The notes beneath the pieces are model-generated. The model made no database searches. It saw only the letters and a list, made by a program, of their open reading frames with translations, and was not told the origin of the DNA. Below, one piece after another: positions 17,509-26,365 of a stretch of DNA of 49,102 bases. The position numbers were made by a program, and so were the translations under genes. This DNA comes from Pasteurella sp049941595 (GTDB lineage Bacteria; Pseudomonadota; Gammaproteobacteria; Enterobacterales; Pasteurellaceae), in contig JBNFNA010000009.1 in assembly GCA_049941595.1 (NCBI GenBank), positions 1 through 49,102 of the forward strand. Direction: 5' to 3'. Positions within the stretch are counted from its first letter, which is position 1. Every line of letters begins with the position of its first letter.

Positions 17509-17621
17509 CGATAAACATAAATCTCATCATTTCCACGCCATTAAGTATCAGCTCATTGATGAACATTAAACAACCACTAAACTCTGAAATGATATAAATA
17601 AGAAAGGCAAATATTAGGTAT

Positions 17622-17646
17622 AAAAAAAGTCGCTTTTGCGACCGTC
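17622..17646 (-). terminator. Terminator of the Gly-Cys-Leu tRNA operon
   Basis: On the minus strand GTCGC (17638-17642) and GCGAC (17629-17633) form a stem with loop AAAA, followed by seven Ts. Confidence 0.8.
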
Positions 17647-17671
17647 TTTTTTGTATTTTTGATATTTTAAA

Positions 17672-17758
17672 TGGTGCCCGAGGCCAGACTTGAACTGGCA
17701 CGCTTCGAAAAGCGAGGGATTTTAAATCCCTTGTGTCTACCGATTTCACCACTCGGGC
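17672..17758 (-). tRNA. tRNA-Leu (TAA)
   Basis: An 87-base class II tRNA with a long variable arm and encoded CCA. The anticodon arm AAGGGATTTAAAATCCCT matches the E. coli leuZ type with anticodon TAA. Acceptor ends GCCCGAG and CTCGGGC pair. Last gene of a Gly-Cys-Leu operon. Confidence 0.95.
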
Positions 17759-17792
17759 GCACGATTTAATTTTCGACTAACTGCGTAGGTTA

Positions 17793-17866
17793 TGGAGGCG
17801 TGTCCCGGAGTCGAACCGAGCTACATGGATTTGCAATCCAGTGCATAACCGCTTTGCTAACACGCC
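17793..17866 (-). tRNA. tRNA-Cys (GCA)
   Basis: A 74-base tRNA with encoded CCA. The acceptor ends GGCGTGT and ACACGCC pair, the anticodon loop reads TTGCAAA (anticodon GCA), and the T loop is GTTCGACTC. Middle gene of the three-tRNA operon. Confidence 0.95.
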
Positions 17867-17873
17867 GTTAGCT

Positions 17874-17949
17874 TGGAGCGGGAAACGAGGCTCGAACTCG
17901 CGACCCCAACCTTGGCAAGGTTGTGCTCTACCAACTGAGCTATTCCCGC
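17874..17949 (-). tRNA. tRNA-Gly (GCC)
   Basis: A 76-base tRNA with encoded CCA. The acceptor ends GCGGGAA and TTCCCGC pair, the D arm is AGCTCAGTTGGTAGAGC, the anticodon loop reads TTGCCAA (GCC), and the T loop is GTTCGAGCC. First gene of the operon, whose order equals E. coli glyW-cysT-leuZ. Confidence 0.95.
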
Positions 17950-17969
17950 ATTCGCTGTTAGTGCGGTGC

Positions 17970-17997
17970 ATTCTACTGATTTATAAATTTCTGTCAA
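17970..17997 (-). promoter_or_regulatory. Promoter of the Gly-Cys-Leu tRNA operon
   Basis: On the minus strand a consensus TTGACA (17992-17997) is followed after 16 bases by TAGAAT (17970-17975), about 20 bases before tRNA-Gly. The remainder of 17998-18261 is AT-rich, with one uptake signal (18219-18227) and no visible gene or MetJ-box-like tandem repeat in front of metB. Confidence 0.8.
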
Positions 17998-18261
17998 CGG
18001 TTAGTTAAAAAAAATTTATTCATTCGATGAAAAAAAACTCAAATCGCTCAAAAAGAATAATAAAAGTGCAAAAATACACCATTTTTCTTCCATTTTCTTT
18101 ATGAATGACATCCTTATTCTTTATGAAAAAAATCTGTTTTTATCGCTATTTAGTTTGTGTAACAATGTAAAAATTATTTTTTCTAAAAAGAAATCGCACT
18201 CACGACATCAAAATAAAAAAGTGCGGTGTAATTTGTAGTAATTTTTTATAAGGCTGTAACA

Positions 18262-19371
18262 ATGACACAACAATATTTAATCGACACACTTTTAGCCCAA
18301 GCAGGCAACCGAACAGATGAGCGCACTGGCGCAGTTTCCACACCAATTTTCCTTTCCACTGCTTATGGTCACCATGGTATTGGTGAAAGCACTGGCTATG
18401 ACTACACTCGCACCAAAAACCCAACTCGTACAGTATTAGAAGAAACTATCGCTAAATTAGAAGGTGGCGACCGTGGATTTGCCTGTGCTTCAGGAATGGC
18501 CGCAATTCAATTATTAATGTCTTTATTCACCAATCCTGATGAATGGATTGTTTCAAGCGATGTTTATGGTGGCACTTACCGTTTATTGGATTTTGCTTAT
18601 AAAAACACGAATGGTGTTAAACCTGTTTATGTGAACACGGCTTCTTTAGAGGCGATTGAAACTGCAATTACACCAAATACCAAAGCGATTTTTGTCGAAA
18701 CCCCTTCCAATCCACTAATGGAAGAATGTGATGTCGCTGCAATTGCCCAAATTGCTAAAAAACACAATGTGCTGTTAATTGTTGATAATACCTTTTTAAC
18801 ACCAGTGCTATTTAGACCAATGGAGCACGGTGCTGATATTGTCATTCACAGCGGCACAAAATATATTGCGGGGCATAATGATGCTTTAGTGGGCCTAATT
18901 GTGGCAAAAGGCACAGAACTTTGTGATCGCCTGTTCTATATTCAAAATGGGGCGGGGGCTGTTCTCTCACCATTTGACTCTTGGCTGACCATTCGAGGTA
19001 TGAAAACTTTAGCGTTGCGTATGGAGCGTCACGAAAGCAATGCCAAAGCATTAGCCGAGTTTTTACGAGAGCAACCACAAGTCAAAGACGTGCTATATCC
19101 AAATAAAGGCGGAATGCTCTCTTTCCGTTTACAAGATGAAAAATGGGTAAATCCCTTCTTGAAAGCCATTAAATTAATTACCTTCGCAGAAAGTTTGGGG
19201 GGAACAGAAAGCTTCATTACCTACCCTGCGACACAAACGCATATGGATATTCCAGAGCTGGAGCGTATTTCTCGAGGGATTTGTAACCGTCTTTTACGTT
19301 TCTCGGTCGGGTTAGAAAATGTAAAAGACATCAAAGCTGATTTATTACAAGCCTTTGCTCAGCTAAAATAG
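18262..19371 (+). CDS. metB: Cystathionine gamma-synthase
   Basis: PLP enzyme condensing an O-acylated homoserine with cysteine to make cystathionine for methionine synthesis. The 369-residue protein has the Cys/Met metabolism signature: YTRTKNPTR, FACASGMAAIQ, DVYGGTYRL, and the PLP-binding lysine in HSGTKYIAGHND (Lys200). The C-terminal RFSVGLENVKDIKADLLQA is typical. From sequence alone, related lyases (MetC, MetY) are alternatives, but the length and motifs favour MetB. Single gene, about 115 bases upstream of trxA. Confidence 0.9.
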   Translation: MTQQYLIDTLLAQAGNRTDERTGAVSTPIFLSTAYGHHGIGESTGYDYTRTKNPTRTVLEETIAKLEGGDRGFACASGMAAIQLLMSLFTNPDEWIVSSDVYGGTYRLLDFAYKNTNGVKPVYVNTASLEAIETAITPNTKAIFVETPSNPLMEECDVAAIAQIAKKHNVLLIVDNTFLTPVLFRPMEHGADIVIHSGTKYIAGHNDALVGLIVAKGTELCDRLFYIQNGAGAVLSPFDSWLTIRGMKTLALRMERHESNAKALAEFLREQPQVKDVLYPNKGGMLSFRLQDEKWVNPFLKAIKLITFAESLGGTESFITYPATQTHMDIPELERISRGICNRLLRFSVGLENVKDIKADLLQAFAQLK

Positions 19372-19488
19372 TTTTTCATCATTGAACAGATTGATTTGCA
19401 TTATGCTTGTGATATGATCATCAACACTTGAAATTATAAAAGTCGTTCTTATTATAGAGAACATTGTTAACAGAAGAAGGAAAAGATA

Positions 19489-19809
19489 ATGGAAGTATTA
19501 CATTCTACTGACGCAACATTCGCAGCTGATGTGGTAAATTCAGATGTGCCAGTATTGTTAGATTTTTGGGCACCTTGGTGTGGTCCTTGCCGTATGATTT
19601 CACCAATTTTAGATGAAATTGCAGCAGAATTTTCGGGTAAAGTAAAAGTGGTAAAAATCAATATCGATGAAAACCAAGCAACGCCAGCACAATTAGGTGT
19701 GCGTAGCATCCCAACTTTAGTGTTATTCAAAGATGGTAAACCGGTTGCAACACAAGTGGGTGCATTACCAAAAAACCAATTAGCAAATTTCATTAATCAA
19801 AATATCTAA
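19489..19809 (+). CDS. trxA: Thioredoxin
   Basis: General cytoplasmic disulfide reductase. The 106-residue protein has the complete fold with active site FWAPWCGPCRM (Cys31 and Cys34), the buried Asp in LLDFW, and the cis-proline loop RSIPTLVLF. AGAAGGAAAAG precedes the ATG. A clear terminator follows at 19853-19888. Confidence 0.96.
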   Translation: MEVLHSTDATFAADVVNSDVPVLLDFWAPWCGPCRMISPILDEIAAEFSGKVKVVKINIDENQATPAQLGVRSIPTLVLFKDGKPVATQVGALPKNQLANFINQNI

Positions 19810-19852
19810 TTGCACACAACAAACGCCCTAACAAAGGGATTGAAAAATGCTA

Positions 19853-19888
19853 AAAACCGCTAATGAGTTCATCAAAAGCGGTTTTTTT
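19853..19888 (+). terminator. Terminator of trxA
   Basis: AAAACCGCT (19853-19861) pairs with AGCGGTTTT (19877-19885) around a 15-base loop and runs into a T-tract. Confidence 0.8.
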
Positions 19889-19932
19889 ATCTCTGCGACT
19901 TTACCTAAGTGAAAAAATCAGAACTTAAGAAG

Positions 19933-19962
19933 AAAAAAGCGCGGTCAATTCCACGCTTTTTT
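19933..19962. terminator. Terminator after the 19964 membrane-protein gene, built on a near-uptake signal
   Basis: AAAAAAGCG and CGCTTTTTT form the outer stem around a GC-rich centre. The left arm contains AAGCGCGGT, one base from the perfect uptake signal. A-tract and T-tract flank both sides, so it may end transcription in both directions. Confidence 0.6.
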
Positions 19963-19963
19963 A

Positions 19964-20773
19964 TTAGGCGATATAAGCAAAGCTACTCCAAACTGGTAAT
20001 GAAGCTGAAATCAATAATAAAATGCTTAATGAGATATAAGACAATGTCCAGCGTTTAAAAATATGTACCGCTAAAATAAACGCCATAAATAAATGCAGAA
20101 CAAAATACAGAATAAAGGCAAATTCATTGGCAAATTTGACCGCACTTGATGCACTAAACAACACAAATAGCACTGCTAATGCGTTGCAAAAGAGCATTAC
20201 TAACATGCCTAGTGGCAACAATGCAATAAAGCCTTGTAAACGATTTCTGGCAATCACTAAAGCCAAATTCGCTAAAATAATGCCCGTCAAGCACTGACCA
20301 AAAATGCTGAACTGAATAAAATACAAAGTAGGGATTTCAATAAACATTAACAAATAGCCAACAATGCCTAATCCCCCGATCATTGCTGCCATTATCAATA
20401 CCGAGCGTCTAAACTGTGGATCTTGCGGTTGAATCCAAGCTGCAATCACCATACTTAAACCCGCAATACAGACAAAATCTGTCAGTACAAAATGATAATT
20501 TGAGAAGACACTCAAGAAAAACCAAACAAGCCAGAAAATCGCAAAATATAAATTTACTTTACTCAAACGTGAGCGTTGACCTGGGCAAATTTGCCCTTTT
20601 GAAAAGACGATCAAACAAAGTAATTGTGCGATAAGAAAGGCGAAAGCCAGATGTGACATTGCTTTAGACTGCGGTTGTAAAAACAAGGTAAAAATATCTA
20701 TACCGAGCAATAAAAGAATCGGAAACGCCGAAATCAAGGCAGTAAAAAGCACTGGTTGTTTTTCTTCAGACAT
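19964..20773 (-). CDS. Polytopic inner-membrane protein of unknown function
   Basis: A 269-residue, very hydrophobic protein with about eight predicted membrane helices: residues about 11-31, 40-58, 75-95, 98-112, 125-145, 150-172, 180-205 and 220-240, with a final one near the C-terminus. Loops are short, with positive clusters such as RSRLSK and RNR. No transporter signature or catalytic motif is recognisable. It is monocistronic and divergent from the TRIC-like gene. An uptake signal lies within it (20139-20147). I cannot assign a function. Confidence 0.78.
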   Translation of the reverse strand: MSEEKQPVLFTALISAFPILLLLGIDIFTLFLQPQSKAMSHLAFAFLIAQLLCLIVFSKGQICPGQRSRLSKVNLYFAIFWLVWFFLSVFSNYHFVLTDFVCIAGLSMVIAAWIQPQDPQFRRSVLIMAAMIGGLGIVGYLLMFIEIPTLYFIQFSIFGQCLTGIILANLALVIARNRLQGFIALLPLGMLVMLFCNALAVLFVLFSASSAVKFANEFAFILYFVLHLFMAFILAVHIFKRWTLSYISLSILLLISASLPVWSSFAYIA

Positions 20774-20912
20774 AATTTTTCCTGAGTAAAAGAGAAAATA
20801 GGTGGCTAATTATGCAAGAATTCAAAAGTGCGGTCAAAATTTCCTATCATTTTAATTGATTCCTCTCTAAAATAATCGAAAAATTAACCGCACTTTTTGA
20901 GATGGAATTTAT

Positions 20913-21584
20913 ATGCTACTAAGCGTTTTATATATTATTGGCATTACCGCTGAAGCAATCACAGGTGCGCTTGCTGCTGGGCGGGAAAAAATGGATATTT
21001 TTGGTGTGATCATCATCGCCTCGATGACAGCAATTGGGGGCGGCTCGGTACGAGATGTGCTACTCGGGCACTACCCTCTTGGCTGGGTTAAAAATCCACA
21101 ATATTTCTTAATTGTTGCTACCGCCGCCGTTCTCACAGTCATTATAGCCCCCCTTATTCGTCAATTTATGCGTTATTTCCACACCATCTTTTTAGTGCTT
21201 GATGCGTTAGGCTTAATCGTCTTTTCCATTATCGGTGCACAAATTGCATTAGATATGGGACACGGCTTTACTATTGCGATTATTGCCGCCATTATTACGG
21301 GAGCATTTGGTGGAGTATTGCGTGATCTACTTTGCAACCGCATTCCATTAGTTTTCCAAAAAGAGCTTTATGCCAGCATTGCGCTCATTGCGACTGCGAT
21401 TTATATCGGGTTACAACAGCTACATTTAGAGCAAAATCTGGTTATCATCATTACATTAGTAAGCGGATTTATTGCACGTCTATTAGCAATTTATTTTGAA
21501 TGGGGCTTGCCAGTATTTGACTACCAAGAACAAGACATTCCAAAAAACAAAGCAAACGACAAACTACCAACAAAAACAAAATAG
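20913..21584 (+). CDS. TRIC / UPF0126 family inner-membrane protein
   Basis: The 223-residue protein has two repeats of three helices plus a seventh helix. Each repeat carries the family's glycine-rich motif: MTAIGGGSVRDVLLG (residues about 45-60) and IITGAFGGVLRDLLCNR (about 129-145). This is the YicG/YadS type, whose archaeal and bacterial members form trimeric cation channels related to TRIC. Its stop lies eight bases before proA, so the two are likely cotranscribed; the functional link is unclear. Ion selectivity cannot be read from the sequence. Confidence 0.85.
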   Translation: MLLSVLYIIGITAEAITGALAAGREKMDIFGVIIIASMTAIGGGSVRDVLLGHYPLGWVKNPQYFLIVATAAVLTVIIAPLIRQFMRYFHTIFLVLDALGLIVFSIIGAQIALDMGHGFTIAIIAAIITGAFGGVLRDLLCNRIPLVFQKELYASIALIATAIYIGLQQLHLEQNLVIIITLVSGFIARLLAIYFEWGLPVFDYQEQDIPKNKANDKLPTKTK

Positions 21585-21592
21585 GCAGGATT

Positions 21593-22855
21593 ATGAGTAT
21601 TAATTTGCAAGAAATGGGAAAGCAAGCTAAACAAGCAGCCTTTGTCTTATCACAACTTTCACAGCAACAAAAAAATCAAGCATTACAACTTATTGCAGAA
21701 CAATTAGAAGCCCAATCGGATGTGATTTTGGCGGCAAATGCGAAAGATATTGAAACAGCAAAACAAAATGGTTTATCCGATGCCATTATCGATCGTTTAT
21801 TACTTACCAAAGATCGTTTGAATGGTATTGCTAATGATGTTCGTCACGTGATTTATTTAGCGGATCCCGTTGGCAAATTAATTGATGGTGGTGTATTAGA
21901 CAGCGGTTTAAAAATTGAACGAGTCCGTGTTCCACTCGGTGTGGTCGGCACAATTTATGAAGCTCGCCCAAACGTGACCATTGATGTGGCAAGCCTTTGC
22001 TTAAAAACAGGTAATGCTGTCATTCTGCGTGGTGGTAAAGAAACACAGCATTCCAACAAAATTTTAGTCGAGGTTGTACAACAAGCCTTAGAAAAAGCAG
22101 GATTACCAAAACACGCTGTACAAGCAATTACTGATCCTGACCGTGCCTTAGTGATGGAATTGCTCAAACTGGATCGTTATGTAGATATGATTATTCCACG
22201 TGGTGGCGCAGGATTACACGAGCTATGCAAACAACATTCAACCATTCCTGTGATTGTTGGTGGAATTGGTGTGTGTCATTTATTCGTAGAAGAAAGTGCT
22301 GACTTTGATAAAGCATTGCCGCTGATTGAAAATGCGAAAACACAGCGTCCAAGCACCTGTAATACACTTGAAACCTTGCTCGTACAAGGCAGTATTGCCA
22401 AACAATTTTTACCAAAATTAGCGAAACAACTTGAAGCTAAAGAAGTAAAATTTCACGCAGATCCGACCGCACTTTCAATCTTGCAATCTTGTGGTGTTGA
22501 AGTGAGCCCAGTACAAGAACAAGAATTACGCCAAGAATGGTTATCTTATGATTTGAATGTGGTCGTTGTAGAGGGTTTAGCGCAAGCAATTGAACATATT
22601 CGTGAATACGGCAGCCAACACTCTGATGGCATTTTAACCAGCTCACAAAAACTTGCTCAACAATTTGTAGCACAAGTGGATTCTGCTGCTGTTTATGTGA
22701 ATGCAAGCACAAGATTTACCGATGGTGGGCAATTTGGTTTAGGTGCTGAAGTAGCAGTAAGTACGCAAAAACTCCACGCACGTGGCCCTATGGGATTAGA
22801 AGCATTAACCACTTATAAATGGGTTTGTATAGGCGATTACACATCTCGTGCATAA
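21593..22855 (+). CDS. proA: Gamma-glutamyl phosphate reductase
   Basis: Reduces gamma-glutamyl phosphate to glutamate semialdehyde with NADPH, the second step of proline synthesis. The 420-residue protein has the aldehyde dehydrogenase-like fold with catalytic Cys256 in QRPSTCNTLE, the GTIYEARPNVT segment, IPRGGAGLH, and the C-terminal FTDGGQFGLGAEVAVSTQKLHARGPMGLEALTTYKW signature. proB is not adjacent. An in-gene uptake signal lies at 22466-22474. Confidence 0.97.
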   Translation: MSINLQEMGKQAKQAAFVLSQLSQQQKNQALQLIAEQLEAQSDVILAANAKDIETAKQNGLSDAIIDRLLLTKDRLNGIANDVRHVIYLADPVGKLIDGGVLDSGLKIERVRVPLGVVGTIYEARPNVTIDVASLCLKTGNAVILRGGKETQHSNKILVEVVQQALEKAGLPKHAVQAITDPDRALVMELLKLDRYVDMIIPRGGAGLHELCKQHSTIPVIVGGIGVCHLFVEESADFDKALPLIENAKTQRPSTCNTLETLLVQGSIAKQFLPKLAKQLEAKEVKFHADPTALSILQSCGVEVSPVQEQELRQEWLSYDLNVVVVEGLAQAIEHIREYGSQHSDGILTSSQKLAQQFVAQVDSAAVYVNASTRFTDGGQFGLGAEVAVSTQKLHARGPMGLEALTTYKWVCIGDYTSRA

Positions 22856-22989
22856 ATAATCTTTAATAAAAAGTGATTTTTATTGTTTTTAAATAATATT
22901 AATTTAAAATTCATTGAAATAATTTTTAAGAAATTACGATTTCTTATGCCGTAAACAACAATCATAAAAAGTAGAAAGGAATGTTTTTT

Positions 22990-24342
22990 ATGTCTCATCT
23001 TTCCGTTGCTAAATTTGGGGGCACTAGCGTAGCAAATCATTGTGCGATGAAGGCTTGTGCGCATATTGTGATTAATGATCCGAATACTCGTGTTGTGGTG
23101 CTTTCTGCATCTGCCGGAGTAACGAATTTACTGGTTGCATTAGCCAATGGTTGTGAAGCAACTGAGCGAGCAAAACTGATTAATGAAGTTCGCCAAATTC
23201 AGGAAAATATTCTGAAAGAATTACAAGATGACAGCTTAGTCAGAAATAAAATCGAAGCTATTCTAGCAAAGATCACATCCTTGGCTGAAACAGCAAGCGT
23301 TGAAAGTTCTGCGGCACTCACTGATGAGTTGATTAGCCAAGGCGAAATGATGTCATCGTTGATTTTTGTTGAAGTCTTACGTGAACTTAACACCATAGCA
23401 ACTTGGGTTGATGTGCGTGAGGTTATTGCAACCAATAGCCATTTTGGTAAAGCAGCGCCAAATGATGAAAAAACGCAAGAAAATAGCGATAAGCTTCTCA
23501 AACCACTTATTGAACGTGGTGAGTTAGTGATCACGCAAGGCTTTATCGGGCGTGATCCAAACGGACAAACGACGACTCTAGGCCGTGGAGGCAGTGACTA
23601 TTCCGCAGCATTGCTTGCTGAAGTATTAAAAGCAAAAGATGTGTTAATTTGGACTGATGTTGCAGGCATTTATACAACAGATCCTCGTATTGTGCCAAAT
23701 GCAAAACGCATTGACACAATGAGCTTTTCTGAAGCCGCTGAAATGGCCACTTTCGGTGCAAAAGTGCTACACCCTTCTACATTATTGCCAGCAGTACGAA
23801 GTAACATTCCTGTTTATGTTGGTTCAAGCAAAGCACCTGAAGATGGCGGTTCTTGGGTGACACTTGATCCACAACCTCGCCCACTATTTAGAGCGATTGC
23901 ATTACGTCGCGATCAAGTGTTAATTACGTTATCAAACTTAAATATGCGACACACGCAAGGCTTTTTAGCAACGGTATTCACTATTTTGGCAAAACATAAA
24001 ATGTCTGTGGATATTGTCACAACCTCTGAAGTCAGTATCGCACTTACCTTAGATAAAACAAGTGGTGGAACCTCTGGTGTAGATGTACTTTCACCGGCAT
24101 TGTTCAATGAACTAAGCGAGTTGTGTACGGTGAAAGTCGATATTGGTTTATCACTGGTCACATTAATTGGTAATAACTTGCATACTTCTGCTGGCGTGGC
24201 AAAACAAATTTTCAACACATTAGAAGATTACAATATTCGTACCATCAGCTACGGTGCAAGCACCAACAATGTGTGTATGCTTGTGCAAAGCCAGCAAGCC
24301 GATGAAGTCGTATCTCGACTACACAAAGCGTTATTTGAATAA
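22990..24342 (+). CDS. lysC: Aspartate kinase III (lysine-sensitive type)
   Basis: Phosphorylates aspartate, the entry to lysine, threonine, methionine and diaminopimelate. It has the N-terminal VAKFGGTSVAN, the catalytic TTLGRGGSDYSAALLA, the substrate-arm region and two C-terminal ACT domains (residues about 310-450). Length and monofunctional layout match LysC rather than the ThrA/MetL fusions. An earlier ATG at 22981 sits directly on the AAGGA ribosome-binding site, so the start three codons later (22990), nine bases from AAGGA, is preferred (450 residues). The 134-base leader is too short for a lysine riboswitch. Confidence 0.95.
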   Translation: MSHLSVAKFGGTSVANHCAMKACAHIVINDPNTRVVVLSASAGVTNLLVALANGCEATERAKLINEVRQIQENILKELQDDSLVRNKIEAILAKITSLAETASVESSAALTDELISQGEMMSSLIFVEVLRELNTIATWVDVREVIATNSHFGKAAPNDEKTQENSDKLLKPLIERGELVITQGFIGRDPNGQTTTLGRGGSDYSAALLAEVLKAKDVLIWTDVAGIYTTDPRIVPNAKRIDTMSFSEAAEMATFGAKVLHPSTLLPAVRSNIPVYVGSSKAPEDGGSWVTLDPQPRPLFRAIALRRDQVLITLSNLNMRHTQGFLATVFTILAKHKMSVDIVTTSEVSIALTLDKTSGGTSGVDVLSPALFNELSELCTVKVDIGLSLVTLIGNNLHTSAGVAKQIFNTLEDYNIRTISYGASTNNVCMLVQSQQADEVVSRLHKALFE

Positions 24343-24366
24343 ATCTTTGTAATAGGAGGCTGTAAA

Positions 24367-24594
24367 ATGCGCTATGCAGACCTGACAGAGAAGAGTAAAA
24401 AAGCTATTGCTAAAAATGCAAGCGAATATACAAAAAAGAATTATATTCAAAAGAATCTAAAACTAAAGCCTAATGTTGTTGCTGCTCTTGATGAGCTATG
24501 TGCAAAAAATGGGGATATATCTTATGCTGCAATGCTCGAAAAATTAATCAATTATTATAATGATGCTGAAGAGCATAAAAACAAGAAAAGTTAA
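24367..24594 (+). CDS. Small ribbon-helix-helix-like protein
   Basis: A 75-residue basic protein of uncertain function. Residues about 27-66 (IQKNLKLKPNVVAALDELC through YAAMLEKLINYYND) follow the pattern of a short beta strand and two helices seen in MetJ/Arc/CopG-type DNA-binding dimers; the N-terminal 25 residues are lysine-rich. A strong AGGAGG lies about eight bases before the ATG and 24 bases past lysC, so it can be translated from the lysC message. It is visibly AT-rich compared with lysC and purA. No toxin gene follows: a strong terminator comes immediately. It may be an autoregulator, an orphan antitoxin, or a mobile-element remnant. Confidence 0.65.
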   Translation: MRYADLTEKSKKAIAKNASEYTKKNYIQKNLKLKPNVVAALDELCAKNGDISYAAMLEKLINYYNDAEEHKNKKS

Positions 24595-24604
24595 TGCATA
24601 ACAT

Positions 24605-24638
24605 AAAGCCAAAGAGCAAATCCCTCTTTGGCTTTTTT
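24605..24638 (+). terminator. Terminator after the lysC/RHH genes
   Basis: AAAGCCAAAGAG (24605-24616) pairs with CTCTTTGGCTTT (24624-24635), a perfect 12-base stem with a seven-base loop and six Ts. The remaining bases up to purA (24639-24870) are AT-rich. Confidence 0.9.
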
Positions 24639-24870
24639 ACGCTTGCGATTCTGTTGATATATCAAATAAAAATCATAAATCGTTTCAATGGTTCTCCTCA
24701 TTCTATTTTATGCTGATAAAAATAGAGGTTTTCTTACGCTCATTTTGAGTTCTACAATCCTTGCAAATTATCAAATAAAAACACAAATGGATTGAGATTA
24801 GAGCCAGAAAATAGTAAAGTAATCCGTTGTTCATTTTATTTATACATAAAGCGTAAGGCGGAATAATACT

Positions 24871-26169
24871 ATGGGAAAAAGTGTTGTTATCTTAGGTGCT
24901 CAATGGGGCGACGAAGGTAAAGGTAAAATTGTTGACTTATTAACTGATCGCGTGAAATACGTGGTTCGTTATCAAGGCGGTCATAACGCAGGTCATACTC
25001 TCATCATTAATGGTGAAAAAACGGTACTTCGTTTAATTCCATCAGGCATTTTACGTGAGAATGTCACTTGCTTAATCGGTAATGGTGTTGTTCTGTCTCC
25101 AGCAGCGTTGATGCAAGAAATGGGGGAATTAGAAAGCCGTGGTATCAATGTTCGTGAACGTTTATTAATTTCAGAAGCTTGCCCATTAATCCTTCCATAC
25201 CACGTTGCGATGGATCACGCTCGTGAAGCAGCGTTAGGTAAAAACAAAATCGGTACGACTGGTCGTGGAATTGGCCCTGCTTATGAAGACAAAGTGGCTC
25301 GCCGTGGCTTACGTGTGGGTGATTTATTCAATCGTGAGGCATTCGCAGAGAAATTAAAAAATCTTTTAGAATACTACAATTTCCAATTAGTTCATTATTA
25401 CAAAGCTGAACCAGTTGACTACCAAAAAACATTAGATGATGTAATGGCAGTTGCAGATATCATCACTGGAATGGTAGCTGATGTAACAACAATTTTAGAT
25501 AAAGCACGACAAAATGGTGACAATATCTTATTTGAAGGTGCACAAGGCACAATGTTAGATATTGACCACGGTACTTATCCGTTCGTAACCAGTTCAAATA
25601 CTACTGCGGGTGGTGTTGCAACGGGTGCTGGTTTCGGCCCTCGTAACTTAGATTACGTATTAGGTATTATCAAAGCGTACTGCACTCGTGTAGGTGGCGG
25701 TCCATTCACTACTGAATTATTCGATGAAGTGGGTGCAGAAATCGCACGCAAAGGTAATGAATTTGGTGCTGTAACAGGTCGTCCACGTCGTTGTGGTTGG
25801 TTTGATGCTGTGGCAATTCGTCGTGCAATTCAACTGAACTCAATTTCAGGTTTCTGTATGACAAAACTTGACGTATTAGATGGTTTTGACGAAGTGAAAA
25901 TCTGTGTTGCATACAAAATGCCAAGCGGTGACATTGTTGAATACGCACCACTTGCTGCAAAAGATTGGGAAGGTGTTGAACCAATTTATGAAACAATGCC
26001 AGGCTGGAAAGAAAATACCTTTGGCGTAACGCAAGTTGAGCAATTACCAGAAGCTTGTCGTAACTACGTTAAACGTATTGAAGAAGTGACTGGCGTGCCT
26101 GTTGATATCCTTTCAACCGGTCCAGATCGTGTTGAAACAATGATTTTACGCGATCCTTTCGCTGCGTAA
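24871..26169 (+). CDS. purA: Adenylosuccinate synthetase
   Basis: GTP-dependent conversion of IMP and aspartate to adenylosuccinate, the first AMP-specific step. The 432-residue protein has the P-loop-like QWGDEGKGK (residues 11-19), GGHNAGHT, the switch region GTTGRGIGPAYEDK, GAQGTMLDIDHGTYPFVTSSNT, and the C-terminal STGPDRVETM. Upstream AAGGCGGA serves as ribosome-binding site. Terminator at 26200-26231. Confidence 0.98.
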   Translation: MGKSVVILGAQWGDEGKGKIVDLLTDRVKYVVRYQGGHNAGHTLIINGEKTVLRLIPSGILRENVTCLIGNGVVLSPAALMQEMGELESRGINVRERLLISEACPLILPYHVAMDHAREAALGKNKIGTTGRGIGPAYEDKVARRGLRVGDLFNREAFAEKLKNLLEYYNFQLVHYYKAEPVDYQKTLDDVMAVADIITGMVADVTTILDKARQNGDNILFEGAQGTMLDIDHGTYPFVTSSNTTAGGVATGAGFGPRNLDYVLGIIKAYCTRVGGGPFTTELFDEVGAEIARKGNEFGAVTGRPRRCGWFDAVAIRRAIQLNSISGFCMTKLDVLDGFDEVKICVAYKMPSGDIVEYAPLAAKDWEGVEPIYETMPGWKENTFGVTQVEQLPEACRNYVKRIEEVTGVPVDILSTGPDRVETMILRDPFAA

Positions 26170-26199
26170 AATTTCGCTTATTTCGACCGCACTTTTAAG

Positions 26200-26231
26200 A
26201 TGGAAAGCTAAATTTAGCTTTCCATTTTTTT
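26200..26231 (+). terminator. Terminator of purA
   Basis: A near-perfect palindrome, ATGGAAAGCTAA (26200-26211) against TTAGCTTTCCAT (26214-26225), ends in seven Ts. A perfect uptake signal (26186-26194) lies between the stop codon and the stem. Confidence 0.85.
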
Positions 26232-26293
26232 ATCTCAATAATTAATCAATAGGAAATACAGATTGATTTTATAGATATCTCAAATTAAATTTA

Positions 26294-26335
26294 TTAATTT
26301 AGATCAAATTTCCCTATTTTTTGTAATGTTAATAT
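26294..26335 (+). promoter_or_regulatory. FNR-type class II promoter of the peroxidase gene
   Basis: TTAAT-TTAG-ATCAA (26294-26307) matches nine of ten bases of the FNR consensus. A -10-like TAATAT lies at 26330-26335, predicting a start near 26342. This puts the FNR site centre about 41 bases upstream, the class II activator position. Inference from motif geometry. Confidence 0.6.
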
Positions 26336-26365
26336 ATAGTCGCACTATTAATCAGGGGACTATTT

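Noticed and set aside
17492..17971. Two minus-strand reading frames (17492-17752 and 17777-17971) across the tRNA cluster
   Set aside because: They run through complete tRNA genes, and their peptides are translations of tRNA sequence, a well-known annotation artefact.
17998..18261. MetJ operator in front of metB
   Set aside because: No tandem AGACGTCT-like octamers are visible in this stretch.
20826..20895. Inverted uptake-signal pair (20826-20834 and 20887-20895) as a terminator
   Set aside because: The arms are 52 bases apart and lie between divergent gene starts, where a terminator is not expected.
22856..22989. Lysine riboswitch upstream of lysC
   Set aside because: Only about 134 AT-rich bases separate proA and lysC, shorter than the conserved lysine aptamer, and its core motifs are absent.
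24367..24701. Complete toxin-antitoxin module
   Set aside because: The RHH-like gene has no downstream toxin, and the antisense frame lacks a convincing ribosome-binding site; treated only as a weak possibility.
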